Origin: Mactra quadrangularis
Lineage: Eukaryota > Mollusca > Bivalvia > Venerida > Mactridae
DNA: 64,000 nucleotides
Reading direction: 5' to 3'
Assembly: GCA_025267735.1 (NCBI GenBank)
Contig: CM046309.1
Coordinates: 30,884,702 to 30,948,701 of the forward strand
The notes under the pieces are model-generated. The model searched no databases and was not told the origin of the DNA. It saw only the letters and a list, made by a program, of their open reading frames with translations. Position numbers and translations under genes: made by a program. Below are positions 1-11,446 of this stretch, piece by piece; position 1 is the first letter of the stretch, and every line of letters begins with the position of its first letter.

Positions 1-122
1 AGACATCACAGATTCCCAAACAAGAAACATGTCAACCAGTCAGTTATGAAGTTACTTGTAACATTTTGTCACTATATACAACCATCTAATATCTATGACA
101 ATAAAATAATCCTTATACATAC

Positions 123-3100
123 CATACTTTCTCATTATCTGGATCTAAATTTCCATACAATCCAACACCATTAACATTTACAACTGTACGAATCTATAAA
201 AATATGCATTTACTTTTGATTTATTAGAAAATGTAATAACATACAATGTATACACTGACAGTCACAAGGAAGATTAAGCTTTGCCTGTGTTACCTCAATT
301 CCTATTACAATTATCTTCATCATCATCATCATCATTATTACAAAAAAGCTATGTATTTTGGCCCTTGAAGAGCATATCTTATTAGTAAAGATAGTGTATA
401 ACAGTATACAGCACCCACCAAAAGTTTTGAGACATTTTCACTTTTTAAGCCTACTGAATAGCTTTTATCTTAATTCTTACAACAATTTATTTTGAAATGC
501 TTCTTAGTGTTGGCTCCATTTTTTGGTTATCATTATAATTATAAATGAGACTACAAAAATATCATAAAAGCAATGTTATAGAAAATAATTACAATAAACA
601 TGGTTTTAAAGGCTTTAGGATTTTAGATGCTGAATCTTGTAAATGTGTTGCATTAATAAATTTGTGTTCATTTTATCACAAACCATACCTAAATATATCA
701 AAAATAATAATTCTATAGAAATAATCATCAAAATTAAAGAATTGCAGTGAATTTCTTCTGTCTCCAAACTTTTGGTGGGTAATGTATATTGTGTTTCATA
801 CATGTTCTGTAAAAGTTAATATAATATTTAACTGAGGGATGTTTAGCCATCATTACTGTACATTTTTGAAAAAAAACCACATAGTTGTACAACTGAAATC
901 AGTCTTTATCACCATATATAGACACTAACTATGTCTGTAGCACAACTGCTGGCTCATGACTCTAGTTTCCAACATAGATTAGCCAGGTTGTCAACTTTGT
1001 CGAAGCTGTTTTGAATATTTTGGCAAAATTTGGTAAAGATTGGATGAAAACTATTTGACTCTAAAATTGTTTGGTGACATCACACCATCTTATTCAGCTC
1101 ACTGATAATAATCACATGGTAGGTGAAAATCAGTCAGTTAAAGAAGGTGACAAGATGTTAACAAAATTTTTAAGGTAAATTAATTGTCGCTTTAGATTTA
1201 ATTTATATGAAAATAAACTCCAGTAAAAGATAATCAGTATAATACCATATACCTGTGGTAATTCAGCAGCCAATTGTAAACATAATGTTCCACCATAACA
1301 TAAACCTAGAGCTCCTAATCTTTCTTTATCAACATAATCTTGATTCATTAACCATTTATAAGCATCCTGAAAATATTTATACCAATTAGTTACACACTCA
1401 CCACAATTTTTCTCCAGTCACTTTTGAATTCAAATATTTTATTTTCAAAATTTTCCAATTTAGTGTTAACTAAAAGAATTATTGTATTAACTTAATAAGT
1501 CATGATCCTGAGCAATTCTGTACAAACAATACTTAGTGCTTTGAAATGTGAAACAAATGGGAATATAATGCCAATTTTAACTGTTCTGCTATTTTTGTAA
1601 CCTGAAAAATGGCTTGTACATAAGTGTAATAAATGTTTCAAATTTTTGAAATGCAATTAAAGCTAGTAACACTAACACATTAAACATCATTCTCATACCA
1701 CCAAGGTTATCAAGATTCTCAAATAAACTAGTATTGAGAATCCTATTAGACTCTGGGTACGAGCATGATTACACATTAGTGTTCTCATAATAGTTTGATA
1801 AACAAAAATCATTCCATATTATTCAACAACTGCATGTAATGAAATTACATTTTTTTTGTGCAATGCAATTCAAGTTAATGCAAGTTTCCAGTCATTTGTA
1901 TTAAGGGTGACAATAGTTACGTCAAATAAATGCCTGGACAGTTGACACAAAAACTATATTGTACAACTATTGATAGCACACATAAGAACATGGTGAACAT
2001 TTGAAAAGTTTAAAATTACTGAAACCAAGTATAAAAATACTGGTAGGACTCCCCTGGGAGATTGATAGATAGATACCAGTAGCCCAATGACCAGAGGTAA
2101 TAGCTGTAAAGTCGGTGAACATGCATAAGTATGAATATTAGACTATAAAATGCAATTACAAGTAAATTAAGAAGATCAATGAAAATTAACAATATTGACA
2201 ACCAATATATAAGTAGACGGTACCATTATATAACTGAAGTCAGATGCCATCATTTCATCCTCAATGTAAGATAATGCCATGGTAACATAACCATGTGATG
2301 CTAGAAGTGAAGCTCTTGTCTCTATTAAACTAACTAATCCACCATACATATCTATCAAAGCTGGAAATGGTCCTTTACCTATTATATAAAATATAGAACA
2401 GTATACAGTGTTTAACACAATGTCAACTCAATTATGTTATTTTATGGAAGCATGGAGGCCAGCACACCAAATCACCTAGATTTTCTGGACCCTTGTCTAT
2501 AACCATGACTCACCTACCCTTCAACATGGCTGGAAACTTCTCCACAAAACTTATTATTAGAGAAAAATTTACATTATTTCAACTTTTCATGGAAGATAAT
2601 AATGGCCCCTGGTGGGATTCAAGCTGTATCCCCTCTGGGACACCAATCTGATTAAAACCCGATCTAAATTTTCCGCTCGCCTACTGGCTAATTTAGATCT
2701 GGCCTTCTTCAAACGAGGGTCACGTTCAGGTGACCGTTTCTCATCATAATATTAATGACGAAATTGTTACAATACATAATTTGTTTACATATTCTATGTC
2801 ACGCAATTTTAAATGAGCCGTCCAATCGCAGACTGTGAATAATACCGCTGTTAAATTAGCTTGCAAACCTTGGTCTAAAAATAGAAATTACAAAATCAAA
2901 ATGTTTTTAATACTGTTTCGTCTAGATGAAAGCTATGCATTGATTAGTCGACATTAAGGTCATCTAGACGTGACCCTCCATTGAGATAGTAGAGATCGGG
3001 TACGACAATGCTCTACAGGATATCTGTTTACGGAGATTGTTGGGACACTAGATTCAAAATCCTGATGTAATACCATCTGCGCTACAGACCCAGAGAACAT

Positions 3101-4651
3101 TATAAAACCATTATAAAAGACAATGCTTTTCTCTAGTTGGATGATATACAGACACTGATGAACAGACATTAATCTGCCAATACTCATGTGATAACTTTCA
3201 GCAGAAAAGTCATTTGCTACTTCTATATTACATGAAACAAACTTTTCTCTATATAAATAAAGAATTCTACAGTGGGTCTTTTCACAAAAATTCATACGAG
3301 CAAAACTATTGTAAGTCAATTTTATAGATTTGCAGTTCCAAGTCCTAAGGATACTAAAAAATAATTACGATATGAGGTTCAGAAGTCGAACAATATTCTC
3401 CATAATTCAAGCATAGTATTTGGCATTGATAGGACAATCTATCAATTGTATTGGCAGCACCTTGAAAAAAGGCATACAACAAAAATCAACTATGATATAT
3501 AACATACCTTCTGGTACAAAAACAGTTCCTCTGAATCTTCCTTCTAACGGAATCCTTTTAACACTTGGCTTTTTAAAATACCTCTCAACTTGGGTTTCAG
3601 TAAGTGCAGGCTGTTCTACATTATGTTCAGTATGTGAACCATCAAACACTTGTATATTAACAATCATTGGTGAGCTTACATCTTTTTTAATTAATCTTGC
3701 AGGTGGATCTGACTTTAAACTCCAAAATAAACCCATGGGTTCAATACCTGAAATTAACAATATACATTAAGTAAATGACTTGTTATACCAAATTAAAGAG
3801 GTACAGTGAAACCAGCACTCAAAGACCACTTAGTAGACAGATAAAGTGATCTTTGTAGACAGGTACTGTGGTCTTTGTTCCCAGATTTTTATATCTGTAC
3901 TACTTTATATCTGTAGTAACTTGGTTACCATGGAAAGTAATCTTCAATGGAGAAATGATGTGTAATGATACTCAAGGGATTCTGTCAGGATCCCTAAAAT
4001 TGCTGTATTGTTAGGTGAATTTGAGTGTAAATATAACCTCTGGAAAACAGCCTTCTACAAAACAAATCTTCTGCACAATAACAGCTTTTGATATTTCTCT
4101 TAGGCATAATTCTAATTTAATTTAACCCTTATAGTAAGTGCAACAACCTCTGAAGAGCAAAACACTTTAATCCCTCCCAGTGAGTGTTGTTCAAGAGAGG
4201 TTGTACTGTACTGTGTCCATTAAAGATTTTATTCAAATCTAACAAATCTTAAAGAACAAAACAACATCTTTGTTTAATTTGTTTTTATAAGTCTAATTAA
4301 AATTGAATTTACATTAAATTTAATAAATTTAAAAATCAACTTACCAAGAAAAGTTCCAGCAACAGAAGAACTTGTGAAATTATCAGCTTTACCCTCATTA
4401 TCAGTAGTATAAACACAACGTGACTCAAACTCTACACCATTTTCTACAACTTTAGCTACAAGAGTTACATCATGTTTAGCTTCAAGACCACTTAGATCAA
4501 TCTTCACACATTCATCAACCAAGCCAACCTTCGGAGTAATTGACAATGTAGGACATCCTTCAGAACTTGATGTACTAAGAGAACACCATTTTGTGTTGTA
4601 ACTTCTAAGGTGATTCTTCAGAACAGAAATACGCCTTAAACTTTGAAACAT
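123..4651 (-). CDS. Acyl-CoA thioesterase / bile acid-CoA:amino acid N-acyltransferase family protein, 3' end missing
   Basis: Five coding exons read on the minus strand: 4651-4345, 3747-3508, 2378-2224, 1366-1253 and 193-123. All have GT-AG borders, the phases agree, and they give about 295 residues before the window ends. Residues 1-30 are rich in Arg/Lys/Ser with no acidic residue, which suggests a mitochondrial presequence as in ACOT2. Exons 1-2 hold the N-terminal beta-sandwich of the family ([15 protein letters not shown], then RLIKKDV). Exons 3-5 start the alpha/beta hydrolase domain ([29 protein letters not shown]). The nucleophile elbow is GLCYGG with Cys at about residue 257. Family members hydrolyse fatty acyl-CoA or transfer the acyl group to glycine or taurine. 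The Asp and His of the triad should lie in exons left of base 123, so roughly 130-160 residues are missing. Introns hold SINE and MITE copies. The family is secure; thioesterase versus acyltransferase activity is not. Confidence 0.88.
2448..2665 (-). repeat. tRNA-like SINE, family 2 (intron copy)
   Basis: Read on the minus strand this matches the copies at about 17145-17400 and 39935-40175: a tRNA-like head with a B-box-like ATCCCACC segment, then a body containing 'ccatgaaaa', 'ttctcc' and 'cctagg/gtgtgctggcc' blocks. It lies in the intron between exons 2 and 3 of the thioesterase-like gene. The borders are approximate. Confidence 0.5.
3802..4210. mobile_element. Pogo/Tigger-like MITE remnant (TACAGT... 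ends)
   Basis: The left end is TACAGTGAAACCAGC and the right end, inverted, is TACAGTACAACCTCTC, both at TA. The right-hand 180 bp is clearly related to 51646-51822: both share 'acaaatcttctgcaca', 'gatatttc' and 'cccagtg.gtgttgtt'. No transposase is visible. It lies in the first coding intron of the thioesterase-like gene. Confidence 0.5.
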
Positions 4652-4740
4652 ACTGCTAGAATCTGAAGTCAGTAAAAACCAACTGATAAATGTTAAATTT
4701 TATTCAACTGTCACTGGATATACAATGTAAGCCTTGAAAC

Positions 4741-4950
4741 ATACTGCAGGATTCTGCTGAAGTGGTAGGATGCGCTCTGAGGGATCCAGAGGTCCTGGGT
4801 TTCAAACCCCACTAGGGGCACTGCCCTTGAGCAAAATATTTACCTATGATTGCTTCACTCCATTCAGGGCTGGTGTAAATGGGTACAATCTAGGGTGGTA
4901 TAATTCCTTGCACCATTTGTGAACTGCACTAATAACAGGAATTAAAAGAC
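4741..4950 (+). repeat. tRNA-derived SINE, family 1, copy a
   Basis: A tRNA-like head carries a B-box-like GGTTTCAAACCCC. The body follows: 'actaggggcactg', 'cttgagcaa', 'attgcttcactcc' and 'gtgtaaatgggtac'. The same blocks recur at 4960-5215, 12636-12790, 19012-19240, 23290-23385 and 26350-26475. It lies just upstream of the thioesterase-like gene start. The outer limits are approximate. Confidence 0.6.
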
Positions 4951-4959
4951 TACAAAATA

Positions 4960-5215
4960 GGAGCAGTAGTCCAGTAGTGAGACACTCACTTAGTGATCAA
5001 GAGGTCCTGGGTTCGAATCCCACTAGGGGCACTGATAATTTCCTTAAGCAAGAAATTTCATGCAATTGCTTCACTCCACCCAGGTGTAAATGGGTACCTT
5101 ATAGGGTCATGCACTGTATGCTGTGACTGCAATCTGCACAGTATGTTAACAGTTGGTGTGTGACCTGATGATCTGGAAGTTAATGTCAATAGTCCACTAA
5201 ATAGTGATACTAATA
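4960..5215 (+). repeat. tRNA-derived SINE, family 1, copy b
   Basis: This is the best-preserved copy. The A-box-like region is 'agtagtccagtagtgag' and the B box is a canonical GGTTCGAATCC. It is followed by 'cactaggggcactg', 'ttccttaagcaagaaattt', 'attgcttcactccacccagg' and 'tgtaaatgggtacc'. It sits directly behind copy a in the same orientation. It is not a functional tRNA because no acceptor or anticodon stems can be built. Confidence 0.65.
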
Positions 5216-5422
5216 GTAGTCTTCAAAAACCTTGCACTAACTTGCTTTTTAATTTAAAGTATAGAAACCAACAAAGTACATGTATTGTTAAATTCTATTA
5301 AACTGTCAGTGGTCACTGATGCTAGTTCTAGCTTTCATTATCACTAGAGATATTTTTCATAGTCATAATACAATGTAAAGTATAAAAATCAAATGTAAGT
5401 AAAAACTGCTGTTCCGTGGAAT

Positions 5423-5534
5423 CACAGGAGCTTGACATTTTATATCATGCTACGAAAATTCCCCTCCTTCATTTTTATTATATGAAGGAGGGGATTTTTG
5501 TAGTACAAAATGATATAAAATGTCAAGCTCCTGT
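5423..5534. mobile_element. Near-perfect foldback MITE
   Basis: A hairpin of about 112 bp. The left arm starts CACAGGAGCTTGACATTTTA and the right arm ends with its exact complement, GCTCCTGTG. The arms are about 50 bp each and meet at a short AT loop near 5477-5487. Nothing is encoded. The near identity of the arms suggests a recent origin or strong constraint. Confidence 0.75.
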
Positions 5535-6546
5535 GGTGCAATTGTCTTGGCGAGTCAGTGGTGTCTGCTTTGTTGTTGGGGTCATTCAGGGCGGCATTTC
5601 AAAGTAAAATTAGGACGCGACAGAGACCCAAAGTTATAAATGCCAGTATTGGTTTCTATGTAACAATATAAGTAAATATTCAGTTTTTATACACTGTCAC
5701 TGAATAAATCATTAAAATATGTAGTTTTTACCAATCAAATTATGTTTTACAGACGAAATGACACGAACAATTATCAATGCTCTGTGAATATAAATATGAC
5801 AAACAATACTCACATCCTACCTGCATTGGACATTGGGAAAAATCGCTTCCTCAGGACTCTGTCAAAATTTGTAACGTTCTAAATAATACCGTTCCGGTCA
5901 AAAACTATAACACCAGTAAAGCAAGTCGGTTATACCATAAAAACTAAAATTATTCTGTGCTGTTTTGTCTCTTTTTCTTTCACACATATATATATACGAA
6001 TGATAAACATTTATATCAGATAAAATGAACGAAAATCTATAATTAAAGTCATTTACGAGTTTCCTCCGTGCGAAAAAGACTTGGCCCGAAAAAGCTGAGG
6101 TCCGAATCGCATTTTTCTTTGACATAAGCGAGGTTGTTTACGTCAATGTTCTAAGCGGTTTTCGCCAAGTTGCAGCTGCTGAATAAAAATTCATCATGTC
6201 ACCATATTTTTAATGGTAAATATTTTATTTGTTCTTTTACAGTTACAGTAAATATTTCATGTTAATTTACTAACTTATTGTTATTCAATCTGAATTCTTA
6301 TTGTGTTTGTTCAATGGGCTTGTGAAAAAATTTGCTACTTTTTGAGGAAACATTTTCATCCAAAGTGGACCAAACCTAGAATTCCATGATAATTAATGGC
6401 CAACACTTGTCAAGACTCAAGAGACTGATTTATGAACAGTTCCAGGGTATCAAATACCAAAGCGATAATAAAAGCCATGCACAAAGCAATACATAATGAT
6501 ATGCTTAGGCAACGTGCTCCTGATAATATCATTTTACACTACAGTA
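5535..6546. other. Intergenic, nothing recognised
   Basis: AT-rich sequence without a supported exon, RNA gene or inverted repeat. A 5' untranslated exon and promoter of the downstream ARFGEF3 gene could lie here or further right, but no splice donor or core promoter can be assigned with confidence. Confidence 0.5.
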
Positions 6547-7189
6547 CAGTGAACTTGACAGTTCCGGGTCATTGACAATTCTGCGTCACTTTTTTATGAT
6601 AGTACAAATTAATTCTAAATAATGCAATATTTTGATTATATGATAGTTAAGTCATGTTCACTAACCACATAGCTACTTTTACATAAACTTTTGACATTAA
6701 CATTTCTCTACCAGAAGTCATGGTCATGAAACTTTTGACAGTGTTGTTTCCAACCAAAGTGAAAGTATGTGAACGTTTCGTCCATGTGTTCGAAAAAATA
6801 GCGATTTATGTCTACAAGTCAGATAAAATAAGAACTTATTGAACATCATTTTGCTGGAAATTTATCGGTGATCACGATTAAACTCTTAGATTTTTTCATG
6901 TAATGTGTTGACAATTATGCAGACAATTTGACCTGGTTAGTGTGTGACAACTTCGGGTCAGTCTGAGGGACATTCTCAATTACAGTCTTCACGAATGAAT
7001 TTTCAAAGCACAAGACATTCGGTCTGGTAAAGGCCAAAATTTTACCAGACCGAATAGACTTTTACCGGACCGAAAGCTAACCAATCAAAATTTTTTACAT
7101 GGTATTTCAAACTGTACCGCTTATGTTTCTACATCATAGAAACATTTATGTAATAAACATTGAACAAAGAATTTTAAATGACAAAAGTT

Positions 7190-8120
7190 CAATGGAGACA
7201 ATTTTGAAAAAGAAGTATTTGGAGTAATGAACCTTGTCACATGAGTTGTGGTTGATAATAGGGAAAATATTTAAATTTGAAATTGAAACCAAAAGAAATA
7301 AAACAGTTGCAGTAAAAACAAATACATTTTGTATTTCTTCAAGAAAAGTCTAAAGTTGAAGGGGAGATAATTCTAAAAAAATTGTATTTGGACTTATGAA
7401 CCTTGTCACATGAGATGTGGTTGATAATAAGAAACATATATTCAGGCCTCCTAGTGAAACCTTTAAAAAACTTTAATTTCAGAGCAAACCTTTAAAACCT
7501 TTACATTTCCCCAGAAAACCTTTAAAACGCCAAAATAGCCTGTAATTCTCACTCAAAACCTTTATATTTGCTCTCACTGGTTGCCGTGCTAGCTTAAAGC
7601 AAGTAATGGATTTTGTTCTGCATTTTCCCTACACTGTAAAACAGGAGCTATGTTACTATGTATGATATAAATATGCAGAGAAAATAGGTACACACATTAA
7701 ATGAGGTATGTATTATATTGCATAATTCAAACAGTATATAACATCAAAAAATGACTTTGGTATGACTGTGGGTTTAATAAAGAAATGAGAACTTTGACGA
7801 AAATAGCCTTTATTTACTCTTTATTTTTTCATATTTTACACTAAAAGGCCTTTATTTTCATACATTGGAGCCTTTATAAAAACCTTTATTTTTGTTTTGG
7901 CCTGCTAGGAGGCCTGTATATTTAAAGTTTGAAGTAGAAACCTAAAGAAATAAAACAGTTGCAGTAAAAACAAATATTTTTTAAAGAAAATTCTAAGTTC
8001 AAGTGGAGATATTTCTGAAAAAATGTATTTTGAGTTATAAACCTTGTCAAATGTGGTTGATAATAAGAAACATATATTTAAAGTTTTAAGTTGATACCTT
8101 AAGAAAAAAAAAAGTTAAAG
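7190..8120. repeat. Three degenerate ~200-bp tandem repeats inside element A
   Basis: Three units share 'aaccttgtcacatgag', 'gtggttgataata', 'taaaacagttgcagtaaaaa' and a poly-A-like stretch. The second unit is split exactly by element D (7443-7916). The third, from about 8040, shows the uninterrupted sequence 'gataataagaaacatatatttaaag'. Confidence 0.6.
7443..7916. mobile_element. hAT-like MITE D nested in element A
   Basis: The ends are CAGGCCTCCTAG / CTAGGAGGCCTG. The flanking 6-bp direct repeat is TATATT (7437-7442 and 7917-7922). The sister tandem unit at about 8070 gives the empty site, so both the insertion and the 6-bp TSD are directly visible. The interior has repeated 'cctttat/aaaggtttt' stretches and no coding frame. 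Confidence 0.75.
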
Positions 8121-10403
8121 CAATATATATTTTACTGCACAAAAACTTTAATCAGAAATATGGACGCCGACGCTAGGGCGAGTAGGAGAGCTCTCCATTT
8201 CTTAGAAAAATATGTTATCAATGTCCTCAATTTTGACCCTTCTTTGTTTAAATATTTTTTATCAAATTGCTTCTTTTATCGCTCTTTTTCGTAAATATAA
8301 CTTTACATGTGGCAATGCATGCGTATTATTGCTTTTTAGTCTGAAACACATCGTGAGTTGAAAGATTACGCGGCGACTACTCTTCCGATTTTTACAATTT
8401 TAATTTGTTTAAACCAATCAGTAGTTACTTGGATTTAAAAAAATAGCGAGGGATCCCCCCCATACTTTTGCTAGATTAAAAAGAACTTACAAGCAAATTA
8501 AAGTGGTTATTAAAAAACTAACGAATATAAAGGAAGGTTTCATTCAATTAAATTTGTGATAGCATGGGTCGCGAAAATGTATGACATAATGACATAATTT
8601 TTGAAGGAATTTTATTTTTACGAAATGGAATACCATTTTATGAATCATTAAAATACAAATGACTTTAATTGTTGTAAAATTATGACAAAGTTGTTTGTTT
8701 CTAATTTAACCATTTAGTTAAGTATCAAATCAAAGATTACCGTTATTGTCATCTTTATTTGTCTTAAAAACCCAACTAATTATGTCTATTTAAACTGCCA
8801 CACAATACGCTAATAATTTATAACAATTATCAGCTTATCGGCAAACATAATTTGTTATCTTCTTCAATAAATGTACATCACAGTTTGTCACGTGTTTGTT
8901 AATTGCAATTGTTTGATTACGTAATCAATTTTATCGAGCCAACATATGTAGCACTATTGATTTTTCAGAGGACGCCTATTAATTAAACACACGTTTGCTT
9001 TACACAAAAGTCTTAATTGTCAATGATTGTTAAAGAAATTTATCCGTTAATGCGTATCACGGACTCTCGGCTGGATTTTTAGCGTCAAAATACATGGACG
9101 ATGTCGTCGCCGTTAGGTAAATCATGAATTATAGAGAGAATACAGCGTTATTATTAAATACGAGAATAAATTGCTTGTAACTGCTTGAACAATTTTGATG
9201 TTCAATTATAATTTTCAGTAATATTGCTATTGAAATTTCTACCGGACAGTCAGTCTTTTGATCCGAATTTTTTTACCGGACCGTCGGCGTTTTATACGGA
9301 CTCGGTCTTCGGTCCGGTGGCTAAATTCGAAGACTGCAATTAAGGTTATGAATGTTTTACAAAATACAATTTTGTTTATCTTTTTGTGCTTGTGTTGACA
9401 GATCAATGTGAGTATTTGTTTATCCAGGCCAATTTACGCTTATTTTGAAAACAATGACTCATTACCAACAGATCTGGTACAACTCAACCTGTGGACTACT
9501 AAATTTGCGAACATCGTTACCCATAATCAGCTTTTTTTTGTTAAAAAGTATTTTTAACAATTAAAAATGATTTTAAACGTAATTTTATCGCATATGGAAG
9601 ATATTTGTGAATAAAATACGATTATTGTTTAGTATTGTGAGTTTTACTCTTTACAAGCAATTAATTGCATTTATTGTACTTGTTTTTATATACAATAGGT
9701 AAATGCAAGTGACATGCTTAGATCTTTCATTTATGAGGTTTTGTTTTGTCTAACTTGGAAGAAAATGTGTGATAAAGTCTTACTTGACAAAATGACGGCT
9801 GTTTAATTGATTATAACGCTGTTGAGACTACCCCTGATTTAAGGGACAAGCATCTGTCACATGACCCAGAATTGGCAAGTGCGACCCGTAACTATCAAGT
9901 TTACAACATGCAATTTAAAAATAAGCAGAAAATTACAAGCAAATGAATACAATGAATTTATTTTACTGTGGTAAGGTGGAAGTATTTGTTTATCGATTTA
10001 TGCAGGTGTGATTCCCACGACTTTCATTTTAAAGAGAAATGCATTGTTTGTTTCATTACTGACCCATAACTCAGGCTTCGCGAAAATCGCCGGACCGTCG
10101 GACATGTCCGGCAAAAATCGGTTCGGTCCGTTAACTTTTTCCTTACTTCCGGACCTTATGTCCGGCAATAATTTCGGTCCAGAATTAAGCGGTAACAATC
10201 CGTCCGGTACGGATAACGGCATTTATCAGCACCGAGCAATACCGAGTTTTCTCCCTTGAATAAAAAATGTAAAACGAATTTTGATTCGCCGTCTATTTTG
10301 AAGCTTCCAATCAAATTCTAGATAAAATAATCGTACGCGACCTTCAACCCATTCGGGACTACCTCGGCGATCATCCATGAAGCCTTCAACTTTGTTCAAA
10401 ACA

Positions 10404-10496
10404 ATGTCGTTTTTGCGATACTATGATGGTGCAGCCCCAGGCAAGAAACGCAAGAAGACAGACGAGGAAAGAAGTGCTGACTCCAGACATAACTGA
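10404..10496 (+). pseudogene. Possible N-terminal piece of the element B transposase
   Basis: A 30-residue frame starts MSFLRYYDGAAPGKKRKK and ends at TGA. It has a nuclear-localisation-like basic run and lies inside element B, in the right order for the start of a transposase. It has no recognisable zinc finger. A frame lesion or missed splice seems likely. The link to the downstream exons is inference. Confidence 0.3.
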
Positions 10497-10799
10497 AGAT
10501 ATCATGGTGAACCAGTGGAGCCTTCTGAAGAAAATTGTTACAAAAAAGTAATTTTGAATTAAATTGTTTTTAAAACCAAACTTAATGTCTGAAAGTCCAG
10601 TTTATTCAAGAACCTAATTCAAAATGCTACCCAACATAATTATCAAACATACTGGTTGATAATGATATTGTAAATTTAAAATGTAAATAAGTCTACTTTT
10701 TTGAAAGATTAAAAAGTATGAATTGGTATTCATCTATAAAATTCATTACTATAAAAAAGTATTTCAATTTTTATAATCCTATTCCTTGCTCAATTTCAG

Positions 10800-11446
10800 G
10801 CATGGAGTAAAGATGTCTTGTCGATCTTGGAAGACAGTTTTACAGGAGAACTGTGACTTAGAGCAGATATGTCTCGTTATAGACATAATGCTAACCATAC
10901 CATCCACAAGTGTGAAGTGTGAAACAGCCTTCTCTCAGCTGAAACTTCTTAAAACTTGTAGACGGTCAAAGCTTGGTACATCATGTTTAAACGACTTGAT
11001 GATTGTCAAGTTACAATCTCCACCAATATCAAGCTTTGATCCAGAAGATGCTATTGACAAGTGGCTGGTAAGATGCATGTTAATTATCCCTTTCATTTTA
11101 GAAAATGTTGAAAACAGATCTGATCACTTATTAATGGTCTAAAATATCATTGACTTGTTTTATTTTCAGGTTTTACCGTTTACTGTAAAATGCATACACA
11201 GATTTATTTCACTAAATATCTTGTTTTCATTTCGCCTTATGAACTTTCCTCACCATTATATAAATACATATTGATTATTTCTTTCTTCAGAATTCATCTT
11301 TAATGGGGCGGCGAGTAACTTATACCAGACCCAAATCTACCGCCGCCAACTCTCAGATAGTACTTGAAGACACTGACTGTTCTGACAATGATATAGACTC
11401 TGATAGTGATGATGATTCTGATGATGAATGTTCTGATAATTTATAA
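10800..11446 (+). pseudogene. hAT transposase C-terminal (dimerisation) fragment, two exons
   Basis: The exons are 10800-11067 and 11291-11446, with a GT-AG intron in phase 0. The first contains the hAT dimerisation signature: MLTIPSTSVKCETAFSQLK, followed by a basic KTCRRSKLG segment and DAIDKWL. The second ends in an acidic Asp/Ser-rich tail and a stop at 11444-11446. The central catalytic RNase-H-like part is absent between 10500 and 10800, so the element cannot encode a full enzyme. The frame of the remaining exons is still open. Confidence 0.7.

Larger units (their letters stand above)
6983..9336. mobile_element. hAT-like element A (2.35 kb) with 6-bp TSD
   Basis: The ends are CAGTCTTC / GAAGACTG, flanked by a perfect 6-bp direct repeat CAATTA (6977-6982 and 9337-9342). 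The subterminal parts repeat short 'accggaccg' and 'ggtctggta' motifs, as does element B. No transposase frame is visible. The left part holds ~200-bp degenerate tandem repeats, one interrupted by element D. Confidence 0.65.

Noticed and set aside
2940..3110. tRNA-like segment on the minus strand in the thioesterase intron ('tagcgcagatgg')
   Set aside because: Short A-box-like and B-box-like words, but the rest does not match either SINE family and no fold is convincing.
3420..3770. A 116-residue plus-strand frame opposite exon 2 of the thioesterase-like gene
   Set aside because: It is the antisense shadow of the real exon 3508-3747, which has family similarity and proper splice sites.
4975..5050. 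A possible tRNA gene (GGTTCGAATCC B box)
   Set aside because: No paired acceptor, anticodon or D stems; the sequence is followed by the same body as other SINE copies.
10008..10259. Pair of overlapping sense and antisense frames in the hAT-like terminus
   Set aside because: Created by the inverted 'cggaccg' motifs at the end of element B; no homology.
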